Notes: generated from the letters alone by a model not told the origin. DNA of 34,191 nucleotides from Gammaproteobacteria bacterium (GCA_024275935.1 JAJRYF010000025.1:1-34191), one strand, 5' to 3'. Shown: positions 7,782 through 16,470, counted from the first letter of the stretch. Numbers and translations: made by a program.

Positions 7782-8669
7782 TTAAATTGTTTTCTCAATC
7801 CATAAGCTGCCACCGCCAAAACCATGCTTTTTGGGGTGGTTTAAAGCGTTAACCACAAGCTCTGGAAATTTATATTGTGCAAACGAGCCCCCAAATAGTA
7901 TTTTAAAGGCGTTGGAATACATCAATAGTGCCCGCAACAAATATTGTTCATTCCAGCTTCTGTTTTCTCCCAAAACCCACTCTTTAGGATATTCGTGGGG
8001 CAAAAATATATCATGTATATGTATTTTTACCCCTTTCTTTAGAATAGGTAGAATTTCAAAAAACAGGAAATTAACATCACTGCCAGTTTTGGATACATGT
8101 GAGGAATCAATAAATAGTATATCCCCGGCGTCTAAATCTTCAAACAGAGATCTGGGCAGGTTTTCTACCTTATCAACTATTACTTCGTTTAATCCCGCTA
8201 TTTCTTTCTTCAAGAACTCTCTTGGGTAAGGCTCAATGCATTTAAAGTCCATAGTGTTATCAAGAAACCTACGGTTAACATCTGCACTCAGCAGTGAGGA
8301 AAAGCCACTTCCAACTTCAAGCATTTTGCGGGGCTTCCATTCATTAAGAAGAACGAATAATGAGCGGGAATCAAGCCAGCTAAATTGCGAGTTTTGTGTA
8401 TAAAACTGAATGTCAGACTGTGCTTCATTCGAGGTTTCAACATATTTGTAGTTTTCCATATGTTTGGGGAAAACATTTCTTAATATGTGTTCATGAGATG
8501 CCTCATTAAAGTCAACGCCTTTAATGCTTGGCTGTTCGGGCCAAATCTCATTTTCTCTACCAGCAAGCGTAGTTACATCTACAACGGGTGAATAAAAATG
8601 CCCGTTAGGGTGGGCAGAACTATTAGCAGTGGCTGCTTTTTTTACTTTGCTGCTTATGGCTTCAAACAT
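7782..8669 (-). CDS. Class I SAM-dependent methyltransferase-like protein
   Basis: 295 residues, no signal peptide. A Rossmann-fold methyltransferase core is seen at about residues 110-260: motif I MLEVGSGFSS (116-125), an acidic second strand (FKCIEPYP), and GDILFIDSSHV (182-192), followed by KIHIHDIFLPHEYPKEW (215-231). The DSSH and HIHDIF segments resemble the Methyltransf_24 group found near polysaccharide and natural-product genes. The roughly 100-residue N-terminal extension has no recognised domain. The gene is a lone unit, convergent with the RND gene by a 36-base gap. Substrate unknown. Codon use looks more AT-rich than in the neighbouring pump gene, which may hint at a different origin. 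Confidence 0.75.
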   Translation of the reverse strand: MFEAISSKVKKAATANSSAHPNGHFYSPVVDVTTLAGRENEIWPEQPSIKGVDFNEASHEHILRNVFPKHMENYKYVETSNEAQSDIQFYTQNSQFSWLDSRSLFVLLNEWKPRKMLEVGSGFSSLLSADVNRRFLDNTMDFKCIEPYPREFLKKEIAGLNEVIVDKVENLPRSLFEDLDAGDILFIDSSHVSKTGSDVNFLFFEILPILKKGVKIHIHDIFLPHEYPKEWVLGENRSWNEQYLLRALLMYSNAFKILFGGSFAQYKFPELVVNALNHPKKHGFGGGSLWIEKTI

Positions 8670-8942
8670 TTAATACTTCCGGCTTATAAACTTAAAGAGA
8701 TGTTAAAGTGGCTGTCATAAATTATTGGCTTTGGAGGTACCTTATAACCAAGGGTCTCATTGTATGCTGTATTTAAGATTAATGCTTGTATAACCACAAC
8801 CTACCCTAGGTAGAGCCCGGCCGGCGGTAACTCGGTCTTGATTCTCCTTATTAACCCCCAATATTTGCCGCACATGACCTTTGACACATCCCAGAGCCAG
8901 CGCAATTAGTTAGACTGTACCTCAAATAGAGGTATTACTCAA

Positions 8943-9728
8943 ATGACACGACAACACAACAAAACCTTTTTCATAATAGTTTTCGGGCTCGCCTTGCTGG
9001 CTCCGGTTATCCTCATGGCTGGTGTCAGTAAAGAGCAAAAGTGGGATTTTACCGTTAGTGATGACACTAAGCTGAGCATTTCCAATGTCAACGGCGATAT
9101 CAGTATCAGAGCCGCCGGCGGGGGTCAACTACTGGTTACAGCCAAGCTGAAGGCTGATAGTGAAGAAGATCTGGAGAAGATTAGCGTTGTAGTTACAGAT
9201 AAAGATGGGCATATCGAGTTTGAAACCAAACACGGTAAGTCAATTAGCTGGTTTAACTGGGGTGACTCAAATAGCGGTGAAGTTGAATATACTATCCACT
9301 TGCCAACTAGCGTTCCACTAGAGAGTATTGCAACAGTAAATGGTGATGTTATGATTGCCGGAGCCGAGGTGAGCTCTCAGATAAGCACAGTAAATGGTGA
9401 CCTTGAGTTAAGTGATATTTCCGGCAATGTAGCGCTAGAGACTGTAAATGGTGACATCAGTGTGAAGTTTTTATCCTTTAATAGTTCTCAAAGTGCTTCC
9501 GTTCAAACCGTGAATGGCTCGGTTGTGGTTTATCTGCCAGCCGATGCTTCAACAACAGTTAAGGCAGAAACCGTCAACGGTAAAATTAGGGCAACAGATT
9601 TTAATCTGGATGCGAATGAAGGACGCTTTGTTGGCTCAAGCCTGAAAGGCGATATAGGTGGTGGTAGCGCTAGCCTTTTAATGGAAACTGTTAACGGGTC
9701 GATTAAGGTTAAGTCCAGCGATGGTTAG
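8943..9728 (+). CDS. Exported DUF4097 beta-strand repeat protein
   Basis: 261 residues. Residues 1-26 form a signal peptide (hydrophobic FIIVFGLALLAPVILMAG). The mature protein is a beta-helix-like DUF4097 domain in which the tetrapeptide VNG recurs seven times, each as [NTE]-V-N-G-[DSK]-[ILV] (SNVNGDIS, ATVNGDVM, STVNGDLE, ETVNGDIS, QTVNGSVV, ETVNGKIR, ETVNGSIK), at rungs about 20-35 residues apart. Such proteins are cell-envelope or periplasmic solenoids, often called adhesin-like, with no established reaction. Start chosen from the ATG after GAGGTATTACTCAA. It stands alone, with 273 bases of non-coding DNA before it and an 18-base gap to the convergent GNAT gene. Confidence 0.8.
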   Translation: MTRQHNKTFFIIVFGLALLAPVILMAGVSKEQKWDFTVSDDTKLSISNVNGDISIRAAGGGQLLVTAKLKADSEEDLEKISVVVTDKDGHIEFETKHGKSISWFNWGDSNSGEVEYTIHLPTSVPLESIATVNGDVMIAGAEVSSQISTVNGDLELSDISGNVALETVNGDISVKFLSFNSSQSASVQTVNGSVVVYLPADASTTVKAETVNGKIRATDFNLDANEGRFVGSSLKGDIGGGSASLLMETVNGSIKVKSSDG

Positions 9729-9746
9729 GTTCAAAAGATAGCCTAA

Positions 9747-10229
9747 CTACAGCTCCATACCCAGCCACATTTCGCAATATCCATGGCCGGTCTGTCCCAT
9801 GGGCTGCGACAAGTCTGCAAAGCCTGCTCGATAGTAGAGCTTCCTGGCCGCCAGCATATCCTGCATGGTTTCCAGGTAACAATATTTGTATCCCATGGTG
9901 CGGGCTGCCAGCAGGCAGTGTTGAAGCAGGGCATGTCCAGCTCCGGTGCTGCGCAGTTCTGGAAGAAAATACATTTTTCGTAACTCACAAATTCGATTAT
10001 CGCCACCCTCAAGCGGTGCAATGCCAGCACAACCTAGTACTTTGCCAGCTACTTCGACGACATAAAAAGCCGCTAGGGGCGGGTGATAATACTCTGACAT
10101 GGCGTCAACTTCTGGGTCGGCGCTTGAGTAGCCATCGCCAATACAATTAAATACTGCCATTACATTCCGGATAATTTCAGTTACCACGGGATTATCTCTT
10201 GGTTCAATTTCGCGAATCAGAAATTCCAT
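9747..10229 (-). CDS. GNAT family N-acetyltransferase
   Basis: 160 residues from ATG 10229-10227. GNAT fold: strand-rich centre YVVEVAGKVLGCAGIAPLEG (about 58-77), then the acetyl-CoA loop LPELRSTGAGHALLQHCLLA (the Q/R-x-x-G-x-G/A signature, here RSTGAG), then YKYCYLETM and the C-terminal ARKLYYRAGFADLS. It should transfer acetyl from acetyl-CoA to an amine; substrate unknown. The start overlaps the stop of the DUF456 gene by one base (TGATG), so translation is coupled. An upstream TTG in the same frame was rejected because the ATG fits the coupling better. Confidence 0.85.
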   Translation of the reverse strand: MEFLIREIEPRDNPVVTEIIRNVMAVFNCIGDGYSSADPEVDAMSEYYHPPLAAFYVVEVAGKVLGCAGIAPLEGGDNRICELRKMYFLPELRSTGAGHALLQHCLLAARTMGYKYCYLETMQDMLAARKLYYRAGFADLSQPMGQTGHGYCEMWLGMEL

Positions 10230-10711
10230 CAAATAAATGCTGCTACGGCATAAATGCCTATCATCAAAAATACTAGAGACAGTTTTAGAGCCACACCAAC
10301 AACCATTCCCATCCAGGCACCAAAGCCAACCTTGCCAGCCCGTACCAGGTTTTTATCCACACTAAATTGAGCAACCATTGCACCAATAAATGGACCCACT
10401 AAAAACCCTGGCAAACCAAAAAACATTCCTGCGAAAGCGCCAATAGTTGCCCCCCAAATTGCCCGAGTAGAGGCGCCCATTTTGCGAGTGCCATGGGCGC
10501 TGGCAAGAAAATCAACCAGAAAAGTAAAGGCTGTGATTATTGCCAGTATTCCAATCGTGCCCCAGCCAATAATTGCAAAGTTATCAACCCAGGCTATTAA
10601 TAATAGCCCTGCAAATACCAACAAGGCGCCAGGCAGTGCCGGAACAATAGCTCCAAAAATGCCAGCAACAACCAGCAAAACAGCAAGGATTTTAAGTGCC
10701 AAATCAACCAT
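10229..10711 (-). CDS. DUF456 family membrane protein
   Basis: 160 residues from ATG 10711-10709, preceded by AGGGTTCTTTT; a start 13 codons upstream has no ribosome site. The protein is almost wholly hydrophobic with about four transmembrane segments. DUF456 traits are the Gly/Pro-rich GIFGAIVPALPGALLVFAGL near the N-terminus and a repeat of Gly motifs (GATIGAFAGMFFGLPGFLVG, then PFIGAMVAQF) in the middle. Members are small integral inner-membrane proteins of unknown function. It is the first gene of a two-gene unit with the GNAT protein and is divergent from the ferritin-like gene. Confidence 0.85.
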   Translation of the reverse strand: MVDLALKILAVLLVVAGIFGAIVPALPGALLVFAGLLLIAWVDNFAIIGWGTIGILAIITAFTFLVDFLASAHGTRKMGASTRAIWGATIGAFAGMFFGLPGFLVGPFIGAMVAQFSVDKNLVRAGKVGFGAWMGMVVGVALKLSLVFLMIGIYAVAAFI

Positions 10712-10847
10712 AAAAGAACCCTCAAACGAGTCACTCACAGTATATGTCATTCAGCCATAGTATTTGTCACCGAATCTCTGTAAGCGACTGTTGCTACCTG
10801 TTTGCGGTATCATACAAACACATTTATTAATAGTTGAGGACAGAGAA

Positions 10848-11135
10848 ATGTCAAATGAAGGCTACCATGAACCAATCGATGAGCTTTCCGATGCAACCAG
10901 AGATATGCACAGAGCGATTACCTCGCTTATGGAAGAGTTGGAAGCTGTTGATTGGTATAACCAGCGTGTAGATGCGTGTAAAGATGCAGAGTTAAGAGCA
11001 ATACTTATACACAATAGGGATGAAGAAAAAGAGCATGCTGCAATGGTGCTTGAGTGGATAAGAAGGCAGGATCCAAGGTTTGATAAAGAGCTAAAAGATT
11101 ATTTATTTACCAGCAAGCCAATTGCGCACGAATAA
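10848..11135 (+). CDS. Encapsulated-ferritin-like protein (EncFtn family)
   Basis: 95 residues from ATG 10848, preceded by TTGAGGACAGAGA; a longer frame upstream has no ribosome site. It closely matches EncFtn: HRAITSLMEELEAVDWYNQR and AILIHNRDEEKEHAAMVLEW. Aligned to the Rhodospirillum rubrum protein with an offset of two, Glu29, Glu30, Glu32, Trp36, Glu59, Glu60 and His63 correspond to the ferroxidase and entry-site residues E31, E32, E34, W38, E61, E62 and H65. It should form a ring-shaped decamer that oxidises ferrous iron. It ends YLFTSKPIAHE with no C-terminal encapsulin-targeting tail of the usual LTVGSL type, and no encapsulin shell gene follows, which is odd because the two are normally adjacent. 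Confidence 0.88.
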   Translation: MSNEGYHEPIDELSDATRDMHRAITSLMEELEAVDWYNQRVDACKDAELRAILIHNRDEEKEHAAMVLEWIRRQDPRFDKELKDYLFTSKPIAHE

Positions 11136-11183
11136 ACCATAGGCTGTGAGTTGCTATGTACATCAAGCCCATGTGAACCATGA

Positions 11184-11207
11184 TGCATCATCATATATGA
11201 TGATGCA
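11184..11207. repeat. 24-base perfect palindrome after the ferritin-like gene
   Basis: Half-sites TGCATCATCATA (11184-11195) and TATGATGATGCA (11196-11207) are exact reverse complements with no spacer. It lies 48 bases past the EncFtn stop and 41 bases before the stop of the convergent acetyltransferase gene. There is no T-tract, so a simple terminator is unlikely in DNA form; it could be a protein-binding site or a transcript hairpin with a small loop. Confidence 0.7.
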
Positions 11208-11248
11208 GCCTTAGGCTGGTATTGTGTATAAATTCTAGGGTCACTAAG

Positions 11249-11869
11249 TCAGGGTTTATCTAGGTTTTGCTGATATATTTCGGCAAATAAACCCAAATGA
11301 TATCCATCTACCAGCGCATGATTTACATTAATTGCCACATTCATAAATAGCCGCTCACCATCAGCATAAGTTTTGCTAAAAGCAATCTTTGGTACAGACT
11401 CGTGTTCACCGGATACAGCTTCTTTATGCCCGCTGAAGCTAAACCATGGTAAAACCGAGCAATATATACAGTCCAGGCCGCTTATCGGTGGAAATAAGTC
11501 AGCGGAATTTTCTATGCGGATCTTCTCGGATAGATAACTATCAGTGAATATTTTTAATGATTTATTAAATGGAATATGTGAAAACCCAAAAGTATTATTG
11601 GTGCGCATAATGGTTGAAGATGCATGAATGACTTCATATTCAACCACCTGCCCATCAACAATTCGGTAGCGCAGGTTTTCAACTGCATTAATGGCCAGCA
11701 TACAGTCGTGCAGGTATTTTGCAAAAAAACTGGTTTTATGGGCCTTTGAAAAAGCCAAAGCCCGATTTACATCAACTGGTATGGTCACCCCAAAGTAGGG
11801 ATCCCTCAAGTTCATAAAGTGCTCGAAATGCTGTTTTCTATCCCATTTGTTGGTATCAATTATTTTCAT
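11249..11869 (-). CDS. Chloramphenicol acetyltransferase-like protein
   Basis: 206 residues from ATG 11869-11867. The catalytic motif of the CAT family is present near the C-terminus: NVNHALVDGYHLGLFAE, matching the HHAVCDGFH of CAT with the catalytic His and the Asp four residues on. The N-terminal WDRKQHFEHFMNLRDPYFGV is also family-typical (W-x-R-x-x-x-F-x-x-F). Length is normal (about 210-220 for CAT). Such chromosomal relatives acetylate diverse hydroxyl substrates and resistance should not be assumed. The start lies inside the end of the HAD gene (14-base overlap), with GGGGG about ten bases upstream as a possible ribosome site, so the two are coupled. Confidence 0.85.
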   Translation of the reverse strand: MKIIDTNKWDRKQHFEHFMNLRDPYFGVTIPVDVNRALAFSKAHKTSFFAKYLHDCMLAINAVENLRYRIVDGQVVEYEVIHASSTIMRTNNTFGFSHIPFNKSLKIFTDSYLSEKIRIENSADLFPPISGLDCIYCSVLPWFSFSGHKEAVSGEHESVPKIAFSKTYADGERLFMNVAINVNHALVDGYHLGLFAEIYQQNLDKP

Positions 11870-12572
11870 TTTCCAAAACCCCCAAGACTTCACTCAACGA
11901 GCTTACCGTGTGATAATTATATTGATTGCACTCATCTTCAGTAACTTGCTCGTGCAGCCAGGTGGTATGAAACGGGACATGAATCGCATGGGCGCCAATT
12001 TTAATTAGTGGCAGTACATCTGATTTTAAAGAATTCCCCACCATCAGGAATTCATCTGGGGCTATGTCTAGGTGCTGGAGTAGTTTTTTGTAATTAGCGG
12101 GCTTTTTTTCACTGAGTATTTCGATATGGTGAAAATATTTGCTAAGGTTGGACTTCTCCAGTTTTGTTTCCTGGTCGAGCAGGTCACCTTTGGTTACCAA
12201 TATCAGGCGGTAGTCGCGGGCCACGGCATCAAGCGCTTCCCGGACCCCGTCAATTAACTCAACCGGCTTGTTGAGCATCTCTTTGCCGATTTCAACTATC
12301 CGCGAGAAGGTTTTATTTGAAGCTTGATTGTTAGATATTAACAGCGCTGCTTCTATCATAGAGATTACAAAGCCTTTGATTCCGTACCCATATAGGGGCA
12401 GGTTTTTCATTTCTATTCGGTACAGTTCTTGTTCAATCTGGTTGTGAGTTTCGTATGCCGAGAGCAAGTTGGCGAACTCCTTTTCGGCATCACGGTAATA
12501 TATTTCATTGACCCACAGGGTGTCGTCAGCATCAAAGCCAATCACTTTAATATTTTGATGTTTCTTATTCAT
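11856..12572 (-). CDS. HAD family hydrolase
   Basis: 238 residues. All four HAD motifs are visible: motif I FDADDTLW (Asp14 nucleophile, Asp16), motif II VTKGD near residue 122, a motif III lysine in SEKKPANYKKL, and motif IV VGNSLKSDVLP. A helical cap sits between motifs I and II (about 30-95), as in class C1 enzymes such as YjjG-like phosphatases. The substrate is not visible. It is the first gene of a two-gene transcript with the CAT-like protein and divergent from the TonB receptor with a gap of about 114 bases. No signal peptide, so cytoplasmic. Confidence 0.85.
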   Translation of the reverse strand: MNKKHQNIKVIGFDADDTLWVNEIYYRDAEKEFANLLSAYETHNQIEQELYRIEMKNLPLYGYGIKGFVISMIEAALLISNNQASNKTFSRIVEIGKEMLNKPVELIDGVREALDAVARDYRLILVTKGDLLDQETKLEKSNLSKYFHHIEILSEKKPANYKKLLQHLDIAPDEFLMVGNSLKSDVLPLIKIGAHAIHVPFHTTWLHEQVTEDECNQYNYHTVSSLSEVLGVLENENN

Positions 12573-12686
12573 TGTCTATCTCAGTTGCTTGGCATAATCT
12601 CATTTGTTAATTTCTTGTTAGTGCGGTAGTATTGGAGGCTGCAACATAGATCCGCCCTTAATCAATAATTATCTATGAGAAGGCCT

Positions 12687-14978
12687 ATGAATATCAATAA
12701 AAACGATTTATTTTTCCTAAAAAACAGCATTTGCCTGGCAATTGCTGGAATGCTTTCGGTATCTACTGTATATGCACAAGACGAAGATAGTGAAGCTGAC
12801 CTTGACGGCCTGGTGCTCCAGGATGTTATGGTAACTGCGACTAAAACCAAACAAAACCTGCAAGAAATACCGGTCGCTGTTACCGCAATTTCTGGCGAGA
12901 ACCTTGACCTTTTGCGTGATGGCGGTAGTGATATTCGCTTCCTTTCAGGGCGCGTACCTAGTTTGATTGTTGAATCTGACTTTGGTCGGGTTTTTCCGCG
13001 TTTTTATATCCGTGGTTTGGGTAACACCGATTTCGATCTTAACGCCTCCCAGCCTGTATCGTTGATTTATGACGATATTGTGATGGAAAACCCAATGTTA
13101 AAAGGCTTTCCAGTATTTGACATGGATCGAGTTGAAACTCTGCGCGGCCCACAGGGAACCCTGTTTGGGCGTAATACGCCAGCTGGTATCGTAAAGTTTG
13201 ATTCGGTTAAACCATCAGAAGTTAAAGAAGGTTACGCCAAAATTGGTTTTGGTAGTTTTAATCAGTTTTCTTTCGAGGGCGCGCTTGGTGGTGCGATTAG
13301 CGAGAATTGGTCAGCCCGAATTTCGTATTTGCACGATCAGCGTGGTGACTGGGTTAAAAACAAGCCAGGATTAGTCGACCCTGACTTAATTTTGGTAAAT
13401 GGCCAGCCTAAAGGTGATGGCGACCTGGAAGGGTATACTGAAAATGCCTACCGGATTCAGTTAGCTTATGAGGGCGATGACTTCAGTGCCTTGTTCAAGC
13501 TGCATGGTCGTGACATGGACGGCACAGCCCGTGTTTTCCGCGCCAATATAATTCAGAAAGGTAGTAATAACTTTGTTCCTGGCTATGATAGAAGAGTGGT
13601 TTCTCATGATGGTGGTAACGAGCAGACGGTAAAGTCTACCGGCTTTAGTGCTAAACTGGAATGGAGCCTTGGTAATGGCTATAACCTCACATCAATTACC
13701 GGTTACGAGACTGTAGAAGCTTTCTCGCGCGGTGATGTAGAAGGTGGTTATGGTGCAATCTTCCTTGAGCCAGGTATTCCATCAGGCCCAGGATTTATTC
13801 CTTTCCCGGCCCAAACAGCTGATGGGATTCCTGATCATTCCCAGTTCACCCAGGAGCTCAGGCTGTCTAAACTTAGTGGCAATGTGTTCTGGCAAACAGG
13901 TCTTTTTTACTTTGATGAAAGCCTGGATGTTGAGTCTTTCAACTATGTAGACCTTAGCGATAACTACACCGGTTATGCTACCCAAACTCAGGACACCACA
14001 GCTTATGCGCTTTTCGGCCAGGCAGATTTCTACCTGACTGATGCCACCACGCTGACGGCTGGTTTACGCTGGTCTCGTGATGAGAAGAACTATACAGCTG
14101 CGGTGCCATTACACCCATTTGGTGGACCACCTGTAGCCCCGGTTTCGGTTAATCCATCTGATAGTAACTGGAGCGGCAACCTGAGCATCGCACACATTAT
14201 CGATGATAATACCAATGTATATGCCCGTTTGGCGCGTGGCTTCAGAGCGCCTTCAATCCAGGGTCGGGTATTATTTGGTGGGCAGGTCACTGTAGCCAAA
14301 TCAGAAACCATTACCTCTATTGAGGCCGGTATCAAGCAAGAGCTTTGGGATAACCGTATGCGCTTGAATACAGCGGTATTTTACTATGTTCTCTCTGATC
14401 AGCAATTAACTGCCGGTAGTGGTACTGCCAATGTTAATCAGCTGGTTAATGCCGACAGCACAGTTGGTTATGGCTTTGAGTCGGACCTTACCGCTGCGCT
14501 TACCGCTAACACGCTGGTGACTTTTGGTATCAGTTATAACAATACCGAAATCCAGGACAAGAACCTGACTGTCTCCCCTTGTGGTAGCGATTGTACAGTC
14601 CTTGACCCTCCTGGCGCTATTGCAGGCACGGTCTCAATTGATGGTAACTCTCTACCTAGAGCACCAGAGTGGATGGCAAATCTAATCGTTAAGCATACTA
14701 TTCCGCTGGAGCATGGTAATGTTGTGCTGTCAACAGATTGGGCATATCGCAGTGATATCAATTTCTTCTTGTATGAGTCCAAAGAGTTCCGTGGTGATGC
14801 ATTACTCGAAGGTGGTGTGCGTATAGCCTTTGAAACCCAAAAATGGTCAGCTGGACTCTACGGGCGCAATATAACCAATGAAGACAAATTAATTGCAGCT
14901 ATCGACTTTAACAACCTGGAAGGGATTGTTAATGATCCTAGAGTTTGGGGCGTAGACTTTCAGTATTATTTCTTTTAA
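12687..14978 (+). CDS. TonB-dependent outer-membrane receptor
   Basis: 763 residues from ATG 12687, preceded by GAGAAGG at good distance; an ATG four codons upstream overlaps that site. Residues 1-30 are a signal peptide ending STVYA. The TonB-box-like region VLQDVMVTATKTKQ precedes the plug (about 45-165) with IPVAVTAISGENL, PRFYIRGLGN and DRVETLRGPQGTLFGRNTPA. The barrel continues to the C-terminus and ends GVDFQYYFF, with the terminal Phe required by the BAM complex. The overall pattern resembles receptors of sphingomonad/Shewanella type that import large organic molecules as well as iron chelates; the substrate cannot be told. A strong terminator follows the gene. Confidence 0.92.
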   Translation: MNINKNDLFFLKNSICLAIAGMLSVSTVYAQDEDSEADLDGLVLQDVMVTATKTKQNLQEIPVAVTAISGENLDLLRDGGSDIRFLSGRVPSLIVESDFGRVFPRFYIRGLGNTDFDLNASQPVSLIYDDIVMENPMLKGFPVFDMDRVETLRGPQGTLFGRNTPAGIVKFDSVKPSEVKEGYAKIGFGSFNQFSFEGALGGAISENWSARISYLHDQRGDWVKNKPGLVDPDLILVNGQPKGDGDLEGYTENAYRIQLAYEGDDFSALFKLHGRDMDGTARVFRANIIQKGSNNFVPGYDRRVVSHDGGNEQTVKSTGFSAKLEWSLGNGYNLTSITGYETVEAFSRGDVEGGYGAIFLEPGIPSGPGFIPFPAQTADGIPDHSQFTQELRLSKLSGNVFWQTGLFYFDESLDVESFNYVDLSDNYTGYATQTQDTTAYALFGQADFYLTDATTLTAGLRWSRDEKNYTAAVPLHPFGGPPVAPVSVNPSDSNWSGNLSIAHIIDDNTNVYARLARGFRAPSIQGRVLFGGQVTVAKSETITSIEAGIKQELWDNRMRLNTAVFYYVLSDQQLTAGSGTANVNQLVNADSTVGYGFESDLTAALTANTLVTFGISYNNTEIQDKNLTVSPCGSDCTVLDPPGAIAGTVSIDGNSLPRAPEWMANLIVKHTIPLEHGNVVLSTDWAYRSDINFFLYESKEFRGDALLEGGVRIAFETQKWSAGLYGRNITNEDKLIAAIDFNNLEGIVNDPRVWGVDFQYYFF

Positions 14979-15000
14979 ATCGAAGCTTTATTATTGATAG

Positions 15001-15027
15001 AGAGGGCACTTCGGTGCCCTTTTCTTT
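15001..15027 (+). terminator. Rho-independent terminator of the TonB receptor gene
   Basis: GGGCAC (15004-15009), a TTCG tetraloop, GTGCCC (15014-15019) and the T-rich tract TTTTCTTT. The TTCG loop is a particularly stable one. It lies 23 bases after the receptor stop. Confidence 0.9.
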
Positions 15028-15113
15028 GCCTGCGTTAAAGGATGATACGAAGTCCCATATGGGATTCCTGTTCGTGCTCTGAAAACAGAAGCTTTCTTGA
15101 TTAATTCAAGTAG

Positions 15114-16079
15114 TTAATTTAACTTTAACCGCTTAACATCAGAGTAGATATCCCACAGCGCAACTAAAGAGATAACGCCTAGGCCAATTAAGACATTAAT
15201 ATTCACAAATTTAACTATTTTATGCCAATTAAAATCAGCGACTTCGAACGACTCAACTACTAAGAACTGGTCAAAATTGGCAATAAAAATTAAAACTGCG
15301 ATGCTCAAAAGGTTGTTTGATATGTTTATCACAGTTGTCCATGTGTTTTTATGTGCCGATAAAAAATGGTAAACATTCAATAAAAGGCTTGCACCAACCA
15401 CTACATTGACAATCCAATGAACACTTTGCCATTCTGGTGATAAAGAGATGTTTTGCAATATTCCACTATCAATGAATGCAGTCTCAATATTGGCTTGTGC
15501 AGAATAAAAGTAGTAATTCCAAAAGGCTAAAAATAAACCTTCAAACATCATTTCAATAAATCGATTAAAACGACTTAGGGGTATTTTTTTCCCGCTACTT
15601 GTTAGGTCTTTTGGTGACCAGGAGTAAAGTTCATTAAGGTCATAATTGTTCTTTTGCATCAAGTAAAAAAATACTGTAACAACCACAAATACATACAGCC
15701 CCATCTCTAGCACTCGCCAAAAAACATCAAGAATAAATCCAATAATTGATAAGTCTTCAAAATTCAAATAAATACTATTTAATAAAATTATGATTGAGAA
15801 AATCATAAATGAAAGCTCAAGCGCTTTCTTATACGCGGGAAAATAATCTTTATTAATTAATTCTTGATTAGGTAAATAATTCGCAGCAACACGCATTGGG
15901 TGTCCAAGCTTTAATAGATAAGCTTCTTGTTCTTGTTACGATAGGTCGCGGCCTAGAGCCTCTTTCATATCGTCAACTTCGGCATAAATTGATGATTCTA
16001 GCTCTGCTCGAATTTCTTCTTTGCTATCTTCGGGTAAATAGTTTTCAAAGCTATTTAAGTAATTGTTTATCATTTTCAT
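15114..16079 (-). pseudogene. HAAS-domain membrane protein gene with one in-frame stop
   Basis: Read as one frame on the minus strand, the gene begins ATG 16079-16077 after CGGAGACAATT. It runs 47 codons (MKMINNYLNSFENYLPEDSK ... ALGRDLS), meets TAA at 15938-15936, and continues without any other stop to 15114. The two halves join exactly into a HAAS-type N-terminal domain: ELESSIYAEVDDMKEALGRD, then stop, then QEQEAYLLKLGHPMRVAANY. The remainder is a membrane protein with about six hydrophobic segments (for example FMIFSIIILLNSIYL and LYVFVVVTVFFYLM). A downstream ATG at 15896 could start the membrane part alone, giving 260 residues, but it has no obvious ribosome site. It follows a PadR gene by 19 bases, the usual arrangement for this family. 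The stop is most simply a CAA-to-TAA change. Confidence 0.8.
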
Positions 16080-16098
16080 AATTGTCTCCGGTAACCGC

Positions 16099-16431
16099 TT
16101 AACTTAATATTTTATTTAGCGTAGCTTGAGTCTGGCGCCACTCGGCTGTTAGCTTGTTGAGGGCTTCTAATCCAATAGTGGATAACTGATAAAAGCGCTT
16201 TTTACGTTTATTTTCTTCGCGCCATTCACTGGTTAATAAGTTTTGCTTTTCTAAACGCCTGATCAGTGGGTAGAGCGTACCTTCGTCAATTTCTAGACCC
16301 TGTAAGGCCAGATTTTTTCGCAACGAATAGCCGTAATGCTCTTCACGCAATTCTGAAAGAACCGCTAGAATTAACACCCCTCGGCGTAATTCTAATTTCA
16401 ATTTTTGATAGTGTTCAATTTCAGTCATCAT
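16099..16431 (-). CDS. PadR family transcriptional regulator
   Basis: About 110 residues from one of two adjacent ATGs at 16431 and 16428, preceded by CGGATGAA; the frame extends further upstream without a ribosome site and would run through the operator. The winged helix is clear: LELRRGVLILAVLSELREEH, then YGYSLRKNLALQG, IDEGTLYPLIRRLEKQNLL and the basic wing NKRKKRFYQLSTIG. PadR proteins of this short class are repressors of the membrane-protein genes directly downstream, here the HAAS gene 19 bases away. The operator-like repeat just upstream of the gene suggests autorepression. Confidence 0.88.
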   Translation of the reverse strand: MMTEIEHYQKLKLELRRGVLILAVLSELREEHYGYSLRKNLALQGLEIDEGTLYPLIRRLEKQNLLTSEWREENKRKKRFYQLSTIGLEALNKLTAEWRQTQATLNKILS

Positions 16432-16470
16432 TTCATCCGATAGTAAAAGCGGTGCATCTGGTTTTCTTTT

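Noticed and set aside
15053-15064. TCCCATATGGGA palindrome downstream of the TonB receptor
   Set aside because: Twelve bases only, no neighbouring start, and expected by chance at this scale; not reported as a feature.
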